Assembly: GCF_900155965.1 (NCBI RefSeq)
Contig: NZ_FTMG01000013.1
Span: forward strand, 1-64,000
DNA from: Mucilaginibacter lappiensis
GTDB lineage: Bacteria > Bacteroidota > Bacteroidia > Sphingobacteriales > Sphingobacteriaceae
Direction of reading: 5' to 3'
Length of the DNA: 64,000 nucleotides
Shown here: in pieces, positions 23,036 to 31,176 of the stretch
How the letters are laid out: every line of letters begins with the position of its first letter
Numbering within the stretch: the stretch's first letter is position 1
Program-made: the position numbers and the translations under genes
Notes under the pieces: model-generated
Told to the model about the DNA's origin: nothing
The model's database searches: none
What the model saw: the letters and a program-made list of their open reading frames with translations, nothing else

Positions 23036-24100
23036 ATGATATACCTCCGCTGGCTTTTATTTCCCTTTTCGTTACTGTATAGCCTGGTGGTGGTTATCCG
23101 CAATTGGTGCTTCACTGCGGGCATATTGAAAAGCCGGGAGTTTGACTTGCCGGTAATTGCGGTAGGTAATCTGGATGTTGGTGGCGCGGGTAAAAGCCCG
23201 ATGACCGAATATCTTATCCGCCTCTTAAAAGGAAATCACAAACTAGCTACCCTAAGCCGAGGTTATGGTCGTAAAACAACTGGTTTCCTGGTAGCAGACG
23301 CACATGCACAGGCTTCGGACATTGGCGATGAGCCGGCCCAGTTCAAAAATAAATTTCCCCATGTTACCATTGCCGTAGCCGAAAAACGGGTGGAAGGAAT
23401 TGAGCAATTACAAACATCACACGACCTCATTATCCTGGATGATGCCTATCAACACCGGGCCGTTAAACCCGGGTTTAGTATTTTGCTGTTTGATTATAAC
23501 CGCATCCGCGAGCCGCGTTTATTATTGCCCGCAGGCAACCTGCGCGAGCCTTTTGCCGGGCGTAAACGTGCCGACATTATTGTGATCAGTAAATGCCCAA
23601 CAGTGTTAGAGCTCGGAGATCAATCCGAACTTCAAAAAAGAGTAAATCCTTTTCCAAACCAGGCTGTATTTTTTACCTCGATAAGCTATTTGCCCCTTCA
23701 GAATATGGGTGGGCAGACTACCAATACCATGATCGATGATAGCACAACCTTATTCCTGCTTACCGGGATAGCCAACGCACATCCCCTGCTGGAGCATTTA
23801 AAAAAACAAACACTGCATATCATTCATCATAAATATCCCGATCATCACCAGTTTAGCTTAAAAAATATCAGTAAACTTGCCGATGATTTTTTGGCCTGCA
23901 ATGCACAAAAAAAACTGATCATCACAACAGAAAAGGACGCACAGCGTTTAGGGGAACAGGAACTGCAGCAGGTGGTGAAAAAACTTAATATTTTAGTATT
24001 GCCTATAGGCATTGAGTTTTTAAATAACCAACAAAAACAGTTTGATAAATTAGTAACAGATTATGTTAGAAAATATTCAAAGCACAGCCCAATACATTAA
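23036..24100 (+). CDS. lpxK: Tetraacyldisaccharide 4'-kinase
   Basis: A 354-residue inner-membrane enzyme that phosphorylates the 4' position of the lipid A disaccharide. The N-terminal hydrophobic helix (WLLFPFSLLYSLVVVIRNW) is followed by the P-loop AVGNLDVGGAGKSPMTEYL, then LSRGYGRKTTGF, DIGDEPAQFKNKFP and LDDAYQHRAVKPG (DDxxQH catalytic motif). This is the normal Bacteroidota length. The gene ends 38 bases inside the next gene. It lies downstream of the toxin-antitoxin pair but belongs to housekeeping lipid A synthesis. Confidence 0.95.
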   Translation: MIYLRWLLFPFSLLYSLVVVIRNWCFTAGILKSREFDLPVIAVGNLDVGGAGKSPMTEYLIRLLKGNHKLATLSRGYGRKTTGFLVADAHAQASDIGDEPAQFKNKFPHVTIAVAEKRVEGIEQLQTSHDLIILDDAYQHRAVKPGFSILLFDYNRIREPRLLLPAGNLREPFAGRKRADIIVISKCPTVLELGDQSELQKRVNPFPNQAVFFTSISYLPLQNMGGQTTNTMIDDSTTLFLLTGIANAHPLLEHLKKQTLHIIHHKYPDHHQFSLKNISKLADDFLACNAQKKLIITTEKDAQRLGEQELQQVVKKLNILVLPIGIEFLNNQQKQFDKLVTDYVRKYSKHSPIH

Positions 24101-24878
24101 AAGCCGTATTGGCGATTTTGAACCCGAAATAGGCATTATTTTAGGTACCGGTCTTGGCGGCCTGGTAAAAGAAATAGAGGTTGAAAAACAATTGATGTAT
24201 TCTAACATCCCCGATTTTCCGATCTCGACACTGGAATTTCATTCGGGCAAATTAATTTTTGGTACGCTAGCCGGTAAAAAGGTAGTAGCTATGCAGGGCC
24301 GCCTGCACTATTACGAAGGTTATAGCATGCAACAAATCACTTTTCCGGTAAGGGTGATGAAATACCTGGGCATTAAATCGTTGTTTGTTTCCAATGCCAG
24401 CGGCTCGCTTAATTCCGAGTTTAAAAAAGGCGAACTGATGGTCATTGCCGATCATATCAACTTACAACCCCAAAACCCGTTGGTCGGGCGTAATGATAAT
24501 GAACTGGGTCCACGTTTTCCGGATATGAGTCAGCCTTATCAGCGTACATTGATTGATAAAGCATTAACAATAGCTAAGGCAAACAATATTATTTGCCATA
24601 AAGGAGTTTATGTAGCTGTTACCGGGCCAAATCTGGAAACCAAAGCAGAGTACAACTATTTAAGAATTATTGGTGGCGACGCCGTTGGCATGAGCACTGT
24701 ACCCGAAGTTATAGTGGCCAACCATATGGGTTTGCCTGTATTCGCCATATCGGTATTAACCGACGAAGGTTTTAACGATGTGCTTGAACCTGTAGTTGTT
24801 GAAGATATTATAAAAATTGCCGAAGAGGCCGAACCCAAACTAACATTAATACTTAAAGAACTGATAGCCGGTAGTTAG
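24063..24878 (+). CDS. punA: Purine nucleoside phosphorylase, class I (trimeric type)
   Basis: A 271-residue enzyme that splits purine ribo- and deoxyribonucleosides with phosphate in salvage. Motifs: IGIILGTGLGGLVKEIE (phosphate-binding Ser/Thr-Gly loop), MQGRLHYYEGYSMQQITFPV, VSNASGSLN, TGPNLETKAEYNYLRIIGGD and GMSTVPEVIVANHMGLPV. The PNP family call is secure; specificity between guanosine/inosine and others is not. ATG 24063 lies 38 bases within the end of lpxK in another frame. No later ATG would keep the conserved start, so the overlap seems real. The stop codon (24876-24878) runs straight into a heptad array. Confidence 0.94.
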   Translation: MLENIQSTAQYIKSRIGDFEPEIGIILGTGLGGLVKEIEVEKQLMYSNIPDFPISTLEFHSGKLIFGTLAGKKVVAMQGRLHYYEGYSMQQITFPVRVMKYLGIKSLFVSNASGSLNSEFKKGELMVIADHINLQPQNPLVGRNDNELGPRFPDMSQPYQRTLIDKALTIAKANNIICHKGVYVAVTGPNLETKAEYNYLRIIGGDAVGMSTVPEVIVANHMGLPVFAISVLTDEGFNDVLEPVVVEDIIKIAEEAEPKLTLILKELIAGS

Positions 24879-25034
24879 AGATAAGAACCAAGAGTCAAGA
24901 CATTAGAGTCAAGAAAAGAGCTTCAAAAGTGAATAAATCCAATAAAAGAAAATATTTCGGCAGGATATTACAGCATCATACTTTAAATGAAGCGGCTTTT
25001 GTCTTGATTCCTGACTCTAATATCTTGACTCTTA
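24877..25034. repeat. Inverted pair of heptad arrays (AGTCAAG type) over the start of the porin gene
   Basis: Left (24877-24916): AGATAAG AACCAAG AGTCAAG ACATTAG AGTCAAG. Right (25000-25034), the complement: GTCTTGA TTCCTGA CTCTAAT ATCTTGA CTCTTAA. The right array lies inside the reading frame assigned to the next gene, just ahead of its signal peptide. Confidence 0.75.
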
Positions 25035-27130
25035 ATAAGCGTAAGCCATTTAAATATATTTTATTGTTCCTGTTGTGCATATCGGTACATAGTGCGTTTG
25101 CGCAATATAATCAAACCGGCAGGCAACGCCCTTTACCTACCCGGGATACACTCAAACAAACCAGGCAGGTAAGCGATGATGAACTACTGGACAGCCTGCG
25201 TAAAAAGGAGGAGAACAAGCACGATTCTGTAATTTACAATTCAAAATTCATTCGTGTAACCAACGAGCAATTGCTTAATGACAGTACCCAAACCTTTGCA
25301 ATTGACACAGGTATAAGTCGTTTTGAAAACTACAGCCCCTTGCTTGATCCGCGAAACCCGCGCATACACCTGGGCTATACCGGACTGTCGCAAAGAAGCC
25401 TGCTGTTTGAACCGGTTAAAACCATTGGGTTTGATATAGGAATGCACGCCCTTGATATTTACACCATCCAACCACAGGATATCAATTATTATAACACGCG
25501 GGTAGCCTACTCCAATCTTACTCTTTTTAATGGCTTTGGCAGTTCGGCCGAGCAGCTATTTAAAGTAATCCACACTCAAAATATTAAACCCAACTGGAAC
25601 GTGGGCTTTAATTTAAACTTTAACGGCTCCAAAGGTTATTATAGCAGCAGCAGCGTACTGGGCCAAAATGTGAGCGGTCTTAATGCAGCTATATTTACCT
25701 GGTACGAATCAAAAAACAAGCGTTACAATTTACTGGCGAACGCTACCTTTAACAACCTAAAAGCCCCCGAAACCGGATCCATCCTAAATGATTCGGTGTT
25801 TACAAGCGCTAAGGGCTCCGTATTTTTTAAAACATCGGCCCCGGTGCGTTTGCCCAACAGCTATGAGAACTTTAACGATAAAGGCATATATATTAAGCAG
25901 TTTTACTATCTGGGCCGTATTGATAGTTTGAATAAAGGCAAAGAGAACTCCAAGGTTTTGCCCACTCAACGCGTATCACATACTTTGAATGTTAAAAATG
26001 GCCGGTACAACTATCTTCAGAGCGGAGTTGATACCTATAACGTATTCCCGGATTATTATTACAGTAATAACCGGTCGCGCGACTCGACGATATATACGCA
26101 CATCCAGAATGAATTTTCGTACAGCTTTTATCTTCGCAGCAAATCGGTCAAATTTGTCAAAAATGAGTTGAAGCTTGACCTGGGATTGGTACATGATTTT
26201 TGGCACTATGCACAATTTGTAAGTGATACAGCCTTGAACCAGTACGGGGCCAAATATATACACCAGGACAAGGTACAAAACTCCACGTTTCAGGATATTA
26301 CCCTCAAGGCCAAACTGGGTTATCGTTTCAGCGACCGCATAGGCCTGGATGCCGATTTTAGGCAGATAGTACAGGGGCGCGATTTTGGTAATTATTTGTA
26401 CGATGCTAAACTCAACCTTGCCGGGGGAGGCCGCGTGGGTAAGGTTACTTTAGAGGCTTATACCCAAAATAGTTCGCCACCGCTGGTATATACCAACTGG
26501 ATATCCAACCATTATATTTTTCATAATAATTTCAGCAATCAAAAAACCACCAGTTTATCCTTTAATTATGTGAATGCCCCTTTACAGTTTGATGTAAAGG
26601 TGGAGTATTTCCTGATATCTAATTATCTGTACTTTACCGCGCAAAATGGCGGCAACGATGCGCATCCTGTACAATTGGGTAGCGATATCAACTTATTGAA
26701 AGTAAGCGTTGGTAAAAGTTTAAAATGGCGTAACCTCCATTTTGATAACTATGTTGTTTATCAAAAGACCGATTATCAATCAACCCTGCGCACACCCGAG
26801 ATATATACGTACAGTAACTTGTACCTGACCAAAACATTTTTTAATGTACTGCAATCGGCCTTTGGTATAAATGTGCGCTATAATTCGGAATATGTGGCGC
26901 CGTCATACGCAGTTGGTTTAGGTCAGTTTTATAACGGAGCAAATGTTACTTTTTCATCATATCCGGTGGCATCGGTATATTTTAAAGCCACGCTGCAACG
27001 CACCAATTTATTCCTGGGATATGATTATGCTAACCAGGGCTTGGCAAGCAAAGGATATTATACGGTGAACAGGTATCCGCAACAAGACCACCTCCTCAAA
27101 TTCGGCGTAAGCTGGACGTTTTATAATTGA
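24929..27130 (+). CDS. Putative porin, large outer-membrane beta-barrel
   Basis: Exported strand-rich protein of up to 733 residues; resembles the Bacteroidota putative porin family (PF14121 type). A signal peptide (KPFKYILLFLLCISVHSAFA, then Q) begins only at codon 39, and no ATG is in frame nearby. The frame opens at GTG 24929, but residues 24-36 are encoded by a heptad repeat and look non-native. A TTG at 25025 inside the array gives a normal 27-residue signal and is a likely true start. After a Gln/Arg-rich linker come PLLDPRNPRIHLGYTGLSQR and barrel strands to the end at HLLKFGVSWTFYN. The last codons and stop lie in a 57-base-step direct repeat (27115-27219). Substrate unknown. Confidence 0.8.
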   Translation: MNKSNKRKYFGRILQHHTLNEAAFVLIPDSNILTLNKRKPFKYILLFLLCISVHSAFAQYNQTGRQRPLPTRDTLKQTRQVSDDELLDSLRKKEENKHDSVIYNSKFIRVTNEQLLNDSTQTFAIDTGISRFENYSPLLDPRNPRIHLGYTGLSQRSLLFEPVKTIGFDIGMHALDIYTIQPQDINYYNTRVAYSNLTLFNGFGSSAEQLFKVIHTQNIKPNWNVGFNLNFNGSKGYYSSSSVLGQNVSGLNAAIFTWYESKNKRYNLLANATFNNLKAPETGSILNDSVFTSAKGSVFFKTSAPVRLPNSYENFNDKGIYIKQFYYLGRIDSLNKGKENSKVLPTQRVSHTLNVKNGRYNYLQSGVDTYNVFPDYYYSNNRSRDSTIYTHIQNEFSYSFYLRSKSVKFVKNELKLDLGLVHDFWHYAQFVSDTALNQYGAKYIHQDKVQNSTFQDITLKAKLGYRFSDRIGLDADFRQIVQGRDFGNYLYDAKLNLAGGGRVGKVTLEAYTQNSSPPLVYTNWISNHYIFHNNFSNQKTTSLSFNYVNAPLQFDVKVEYFLISNYLYFTAQNGGNDAHPVQLGSDINLLKVSVGKSLKWRNLHFDNYVVYQKTDYQSTLRTPEIYTYSNLYLTKTFFNVLQSAFGINVRYNSEYVAPSYAVGLGQFYNGANVTFSSYPVASVYFKATLQRTNLFLGYDYANQGLASKGYYTVNRYPQQDHLLKFGVSWTFYN

Positions 27131-27219
27131 GTGTGAGATGCCAGTGCAAGTGCGCGAACTTTGCGATTTTCGACGTTTTATAATTAAGTGTAAGATACCA
27201 GTGTAAGTGCAGGAGCTTT
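27115..27219. repeat. Two-copy direct repeat, 57-base step, spanning the porin stop codon
   Basis: GACGTTTTATAATTGAGTGTGAGATGCC... (27115 on) recurs as GACGTTTTATAATTAAGTGTAAGATACC... (27172 on), about 48 bases each. Copy 1 contains the end of the porin gene; copy 2 reproduces that end, with TAA in place of TGA, as untranslated sequence. A local tandem duplication with later drift is the simplest reading. Confidence 0.75.
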
Positions 27220-27316
27220 TCCTTTAAAAAACACAGAGATCTTTATTTTTCAATTAAACAATGTGCGGTTGTTCACACCCATGTCTCGCTCTCACACTCA
27301 CTACTCACTCCAATAA

Positions 27317-28606
27317 TCACGTTTTCTGTTTTTTCTTTTTGGCTGCCGGGAATAATACGTTGTTTAGTATGAGTCGGTAGCCCGGCGAATTGGGATGCAG
27401 CTTCAGATCGGTTGGAGGATCTCCTACGGCGTGCTGGTAATCTTCGGGATCATGGCCACCGTAAAATGTCCATTGTCCTTTGCCATATTCCCCGTGTATA
27501 TAACGGGCTTCGTTTGCGGTTTTCATTTCACCCATGATGGTTACACCCGGCTTTAGCTTATTTTTATTAAAGGCGGTGGTAAGCCCCATAAAACCTTTGA
27601 TCACCTTATCATGATCCTGCGTAAGCATACTGGGCACTACATCCCATTTAGCCGAAAAATCAAACAACGTAAAAAAATCACGGGTGCGATCTACCTGGCG
27701 GGTACTGGTTACATCAATATTGCTGAACTGGTGCGATATGGGATTCATATCCAGCGTAAAGTTTTGAAAAGCGAATGTCTGGGTAAAATCCAATTTCGAC
27801 TGCGCATCCGGATCGGCCGAGTCACCATCGAACATACTTTCACAAATATCTGTATTGGCAGCCGCCAGGGCAATATCAAAAGTATCGGTACCTGAACACA
27901 TGGCAAACAAGAAGCCACCGCCCGCACAAAAATCACGGATATTTCTGGCAACCGCCAGTTTCATTTTAGATACCTTTTTAAAGCCCAGCTTGTGGGCCAA
28001 CTCTTCCTGTCCTTTTACATCATCGGTATACCATTGGGCAAAACGGAAGGCCCCGTAAAATTTGCTGTATTGGCCGGTAAAATCCTCATGGTGCAGGTGC
28101 AACCAGTCGTATTTGGGCAAGTCGCCGCGAATTACTTCTTCATCATAAACCACATCGTAGGGTATTTCGGCATATTTGAGTACCAGGGTAACGGCATCAT
28201 CCCAGGGCAGCTTATTCTTAGGCGAATACACGGCCATCTTGGGCGCTTTTTCCAGCTTAACTACATCCATATTAACTGATGGGTCGCTTACCTCGGTTAA
28301 TATCTCGTTTACCTTGGCATCGGCCAGTACCTGATAGCTTACGCCGCGTACTTTACATTCCTCTTCTATCTTGGGATCATACTTCATCATAAAGCTGCCG
28401 CCGCGATAGTTCAGCAGCCAGTCCACCTCCTCGCCGTTCTTCAAAGTCCAGAAAGCGATACCATATGATTTGAGGTGATCTTTCTGCTCATCATCCATCG
28501 GAATAAGAATAGAAGCCGCCTTAGATATAACGGGAGTTAAAGCCAAAAGCAAAAGGCTTAAAGCCAATAACTTTATCCGGGAAACGTAAAATATTTTGCT
28601 GGCCAC
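27317..28606 (-). CDS. Exported protein with a glutamine-amidotransferase-like fold, often called asparagine synthetase B
   Basis: A 429-residue protein with an N-terminal signal or anchor (IKLLALSLLLLALTPVISKA). The body has an amidotransferase-like region with MAVYSPKNKLPWDDAVTLVL, YDWLHLHHEDFTGQY and a Cys-containing turn GGGFLFAMCSGTDTFD that looks like a nucleophile elbow. It also has TRDFFTLFDFSAKWD and a Lys-rich tail (AAKKKKQKT). Similar Bacteroidota proteins are, as I recall, labelled asparagine synthetase B, but the ATP-PPase domain of AsnB is absent, so that name is doubtful and an exported location would not fit it. Real function unknown. Single gene. Confidence 0.65.
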   Translation of the reverse strand: MASKIFYVSRIKLLALSLLLLALTPVISKAASILIPMDDEQKDHLKSYGIAFWTLKNGEEVDWLLNYRGGSFMMKYDPKIEEECKVRGVSYQVLADAKVNEILTEVSDPSVNMDVVKLEKAPKMAVYSPKNKLPWDDAVTLVLKYAEIPYDVVYDEEVIRGDLPKYDWLHLHHEDFTGQYSKFYGAFRFAQWYTDDVKGQEELAHKLGFKKVSKMKLAVARNIRDFCAGGGFLFAMCSGTDTFDIALAAANTDICESMFDGDSADPDAQSKLDFTQTFAFQNFTLDMNPISHQFSNIDVTSTRQVDRTRDFFTLFDFSAKWDVVPSMLTQDHDKVIKGFMGLTTAFNKNKLKPGVTIMGEMKTANEARYIHGEYGKGQWTFYGGHDPEDYQHAVGDPPTDLKLHPNSPGYRLILNNVLFPAAKKKKQKT

Positions 28607-28741
28607 TAATCTGTAATTATGTATGTAGATATATTCAAATGTAACGAATAATTAACTGAGGTATTATTGTTATTTGATTCCCGCGGATCCCAGTTTATTT
28701 TTATATTTACTATAAAACAAACACCTTAAACCAACAATTAC

Positions 28742-29269
28742 ATGAAAACACCTGTACTTAATTGTGTTAGCTCCGTTTTAATATGTTCGATGCTTATCCT
28801 ATCATTTACTTCTGCTTATGCTCAAAATCACGGAGACCCGCCAACTATTAAACCAGGATTACAGATACATCGTGATACGTTAATCAAAAAAATTGCTGAA
28901 TCGGATAAGGATTTCATTTTTAAACAACAAAAGAACTTAAATAACCTCCCAAACTTTGCTGCTGTTGATGCAAATAAAAGCTCGATTCAATTAATTGGCA
29001 AACCAGATGAACTGGTAATAGCAAAGTGGACATTTGTTTTTACACCCGATAATAAAATCAACATGACTGAGCTTGAAAAAATGGCTTGGTTCACTTACTT
29101 AATGGGTTATATCAACGGCAAAAATTGGTTTCTTGAAAAAATTGCAGAAGTAAATAAAGACTTTAACAAAGATTTTTCAGATGTCAGAAGTTTTGATGAT
29201 AACAGAAAAGGTGAGTTTAAATATACTACGCGACCTAAAACGCTTACTTTAACTTTTACAACATGGTAG
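28742..29269 (+). CDS. Exported protein of unknown function
   Basis: A 175-residue protein with a signal peptide (MKTPVLNCVSSVLICSMLIL ... AYAQ). The mature part starts NHGDPPTIKPGLQIHRD and is Lys- and Asp-rich. It has one hydrophobic stretch (MAWFTYLMGYINGKNWF, about 113-129) and ends in an Arg/Thr-rich strand TTRPKTLTLTFTTW. No motif I recognise. Base composition is A+T-rich relative to the neighbours. The ppiB-like gene starts 92 bases later on the same strand. Confidence 0.6.
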   Translation: MKTPVLNCVSSVLICSMLILSFTSAYAQNHGDPPTIKPGLQIHRDTLIKKIAESDKDFIFKQQKNLNNLPNFAAVDANKSSIQLIGKPDELVIAKWTFVFTPDNKINMTELEKMAWFTYLMGYINGKNWFLEKIAEVNKDFNKDFSDVRSFDDNRKGEFKYTTRPKTLTLTFTTW

Positions 29270-29361
29270 GGCTTTTCTTCATAAGCTTTTCGCTTTTAAG
29301 CCTTTTCCCTTTCAGCTCAAAATTATTACCTTTGCCAACTGTTTTCCAAAAAACAAATAAA

Positions 29362-29799
29362 ATGAGCAAAGCGATTATCAAAACCGAAAAGGGCGATATG
29401 ACTGTTGAGTTTTTCGACAAAGACGCCCCAAATACTGTTGCTAACTTTCAAAAATTAGCAAAATCAAAATTTTATGACAACGTGACATTTCACCGCGTTA
29501 TCCCCAACTTTGTTGTACAAGGTGGCGACCCAACCGGAACCGGTGCAGGTGGCTCTGATCAAAAAATTGATTGTGAACTAACCGGCGATAACCAATATCA
29601 CGACCGTGGTGTGCTTTCAATGGCTCATGCTGGTCGTAATACCGGCAGTTCACAATTTTTCATTTGCCACAGCCGCGATAATACCGCGCACTTAGACCGT
29701 AACCATACCGTTTTTGGTAAAGTGGTTGAAAACGTTGATGTGGTTGACGCCATTCGTCAAGGCGATAAAATTTTAACCATCGAAGTAATAGAAGAATAG
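29362..29799 (+). CDS. Cyclophilin-type peptidyl-prolyl isomerase
   Basis: A 145-residue cyclophilin from ATG 29362; the frame is open upstream to 29263, but MSKAIIKTEKGDMTVEFF is the usual start and the upstream part is unrelated to the family. Motifs: NTVANFQKLAKSKFYDNVTF, FHRVIPNFVVQGGDPTGTG (catalytic Arg), LSMAHAGRNTGSSQFFICHS (QFFI) and LDRNHTVFGKVVENVDVVD. It catalyses cis-trans isomerisation of X-Pro bonds. There is no signal peptide, so it is the cytosolic PpiB type. Downstream, DUF5606 follows on the same strand after 103 bases. Confidence 0.93.
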   Translation: MSKAIIKTEKGDMTVEFFDKDAPNTVANFQKLAKSKFYDNVTFHRVIPNFVVQGGDPTGTGAGGSDQKIDCELTGDNQYHDRGVLSMAHAGRNTGSSQFFICHSRDNTAHLDRNHTVFGKVVENVDVVDAIRQGDKILTIEVIEE

Positions 29800-29902
29800 T
29801 GAATAGTGAATAGTGAGTGGTTGATTAAGTTGATTAGTTTAAATGTCGAAAACAGATTAACTACTTAACTCAATCAACCAATCACCTAATCAACCAAAAC
29901 AA

Positions 29903-30418
29903 ATGAATTTACAAGGAATTGTAGCCGTATCGGGCAAACCGGGTTTGTGGAAAGCCCTGGCGCAAAACAAAAATGGTTATGTGCTGGAAAGTCTTGATGC
30001 GCTAAAAACCAAACTGGTAGCCAACCTTTCAACCGCTAAATTAGCGGCACTGAGCGAGATCACCATTTTTGGGGTTGATGATGATATTAAATTGACTGAT
30101 GTGTTTGAGCAGATGAAAAGCGCTGCCAGCATCCCCGACGCTAAAGCCGACGGTAAAAAATTAAGGGAGTTCTTTTTTGAAGTAGCTCCCGATCATGACG
30201 AAGAAAAGGTTTATGCCTCCGACATGAAAAAAGTAATAGCATGGTATCAGTTACTCAAAGATCTGCCACTTTTTAACGAGCTTGATCCAACTGTTGCTCC
30301 TGTAGAAGCTGCTGCTCCTGCTGTTGAAGCCTCTGTTGCTGTTGAAGAAGTTGCTGAACCGGCGTCTGCCGCTGCACCAAAAGCAAAAGCTAAAAAAGCT
30401 CCGGCAAAAAAAGCATAA
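29903..30418 (+). CDS. DUF5606-type protein, Bacteroidota-specific
   Basis: A 171-residue cytosolic protein. Residues 1-125 form a conserved-looking globular domain (MNLQGIVAVSGKPGLWKALA, VLESLDALKTKLVANLSTAK, ITIFGVDDDIKLTDVFEQMK, REFFFEVAPDHDEEKVYASD). A low-complexity Ala/Pro/Val/Glu linker follows, then a basic tail (APKAKAKKAPAKKA) like those of nucleic-acid-binding proteins. I recall this as DUF5606, function unknown. The tail suggests RNA or DNA contact; that is inference. A strong terminator follows at 30433-30473. Confidence 0.78.
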   Translation: MNLQGIVAVSGKPGLWKALAQNKNGYVLESLDALKTKLVANLSTAKLAALSEITIFGVDDDIKLTDVFEQMKSAASIPDAKADGKKLREFFFEVAPDHDEEKVYASDMKKVIAWYQLLKDLPLFNELDPTVAPVEAAAPAVEASVAVEEVAEPASAAAPKAKAKKAPAKKA

Positions 30419-30432
30419 GCAATTTGCTTTAA

Positions 30433-30473
30433 AACAACAAAGCCCCGGTAATAATTACCGGGGCTTTGTTGTT
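30433..30473. terminator. Strong terminator after the DUF5606 gene, works in both directions
   Basis: An 18-bp perfect stem AACAACAAAGCCCCGGTA/TACCGGGGCTTTGTTGTT with loop ATAAT. Confidence 0.9.
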
Positions 30474-30488
30474 TATCACAAATCGTAC

Positions 30489-30570
30489 TTGTCATGCTGA
30501 ACGGAGTAAAGCATCTATTCTGCTCTTAGACTATTCAACAACAGATCCTTCGCTACGCTCAGGATGACAA
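30489..30570. repeat. TTGTCAT...ATGACAA imperfect palindrome, copy 1
   Basis: Left TTGTCATGCTGAACGGAGTA AAGCATCT; right AGATCCTTCGCTACGCTCAGGATGACAA. It is the same family as 48119-48199 and 60579-60659, with the centre differing in each. Confidence 0.75.
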
Positions 30571-30583
30571 ACTGAAATTGTAC

Positions 30584-30994
30584 CTATGCATCCACCGCAT
30601 CATACACAATAACCTTTTCCCAAAGGTGACTACAGTTCTTAATAAACTCCAGGTGTACGGGATGGGTTTGGTAAGTGGCTTGTCCGGCCAGATCGCTAAA
30701 GAACATGAGCTCAGATACCGCCCAGCTGTTATCAACCACGTCGCGTTTTTCGGTGCTGGCTACAACACCTACCTTTATTTTTTTGATGGTTTCAATTTTG
30801 GCCAATGTTTTTACGCCGGCTACGAGCTTATCTCGGTCCTCAATTGAACCTGGATTTTTAAGCCAGAAAAACACATGGTGAACTACCGGGAATTCGTCTT
30901 TTTGATAATCTGAAGATGGCATGGCTGATGCTGCTATAGTACTGGCCGCCAAAGCAGCCGTAGTGGTTATAAATTTGCGTCTGTTTGATTTCAT
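30584..30994 (-). CDS. Exported Dabb (stress-responsive alpha/beta barrel) domain protein
   Basis: A 136-residue protein whose N-terminus SNRRKFITTTAALAASTIAA looks like a twin-arginine signal (RRKF then a hydrophobic stretch and ASA cleavage site), implying folded export. The mature part is one Dabb/ferredoxin-like domain: VVHHVFFWLKNPGSIEDRDK, IKVGVVASTEKRDVVDNSWA, LMFFSDLAGQATYQTHPVHL. The HHVFF strand and HPVHLEF helix are hallmarks. Dabb domains dimerise into a beta barrel; some are enzymes, many have no known function. It stands alone between two palindromic repeats. Confidence 0.85.
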   Translation of the reverse strand: MKSNRRKFITTTAALAASTIAASAMPSSDYQKDEFPVVHHVFFWLKNPGSIEDRDKLVAGVKTLAKIETIKKIKVGVVASTEKRDVVDNSWAVSELMFFSDLAGQATYQTHPVHLEFIKNCSHLWEKVIVYDAVDA

Positions 30995-31057
30995 GACAGG
31001 TTAAATAATGCCTTAAATTAATAAGAATTATTTATATGAAACAATCATTATACAGTT

Positions 31058-31150
31058 ATGTCATTGCGAGGAGGAACGACGTGGCAATCTCGTAACTATC
31101 TCTTCAATAAGAACGCGAAGAGATTGCCACCCTGCGCTCAGCAATGACAT
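31058..31150. repeat. ATGTCATTGCGAGG imperfect palindrome
   Basis: Left ATGTCATTGCGAGGAGGAAC GACGTGGCAATCTCG; right GAAGAGATTGCCACCCTGCG CTCAGCAATGACAT. Related to 51523-51616 and to the outer arms of 7171-7312. Confidence 0.75.
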
Positions 31151-31176
31151 ATTAGAATAGTTTCTCCTCCCTTCCC

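Noticed and set aside
27317..28606. Naming this gene asnB
   Set aside because: A signal or anchor sequence and absence of the ATP-PPase domain do not fit asparagine synthetase B.
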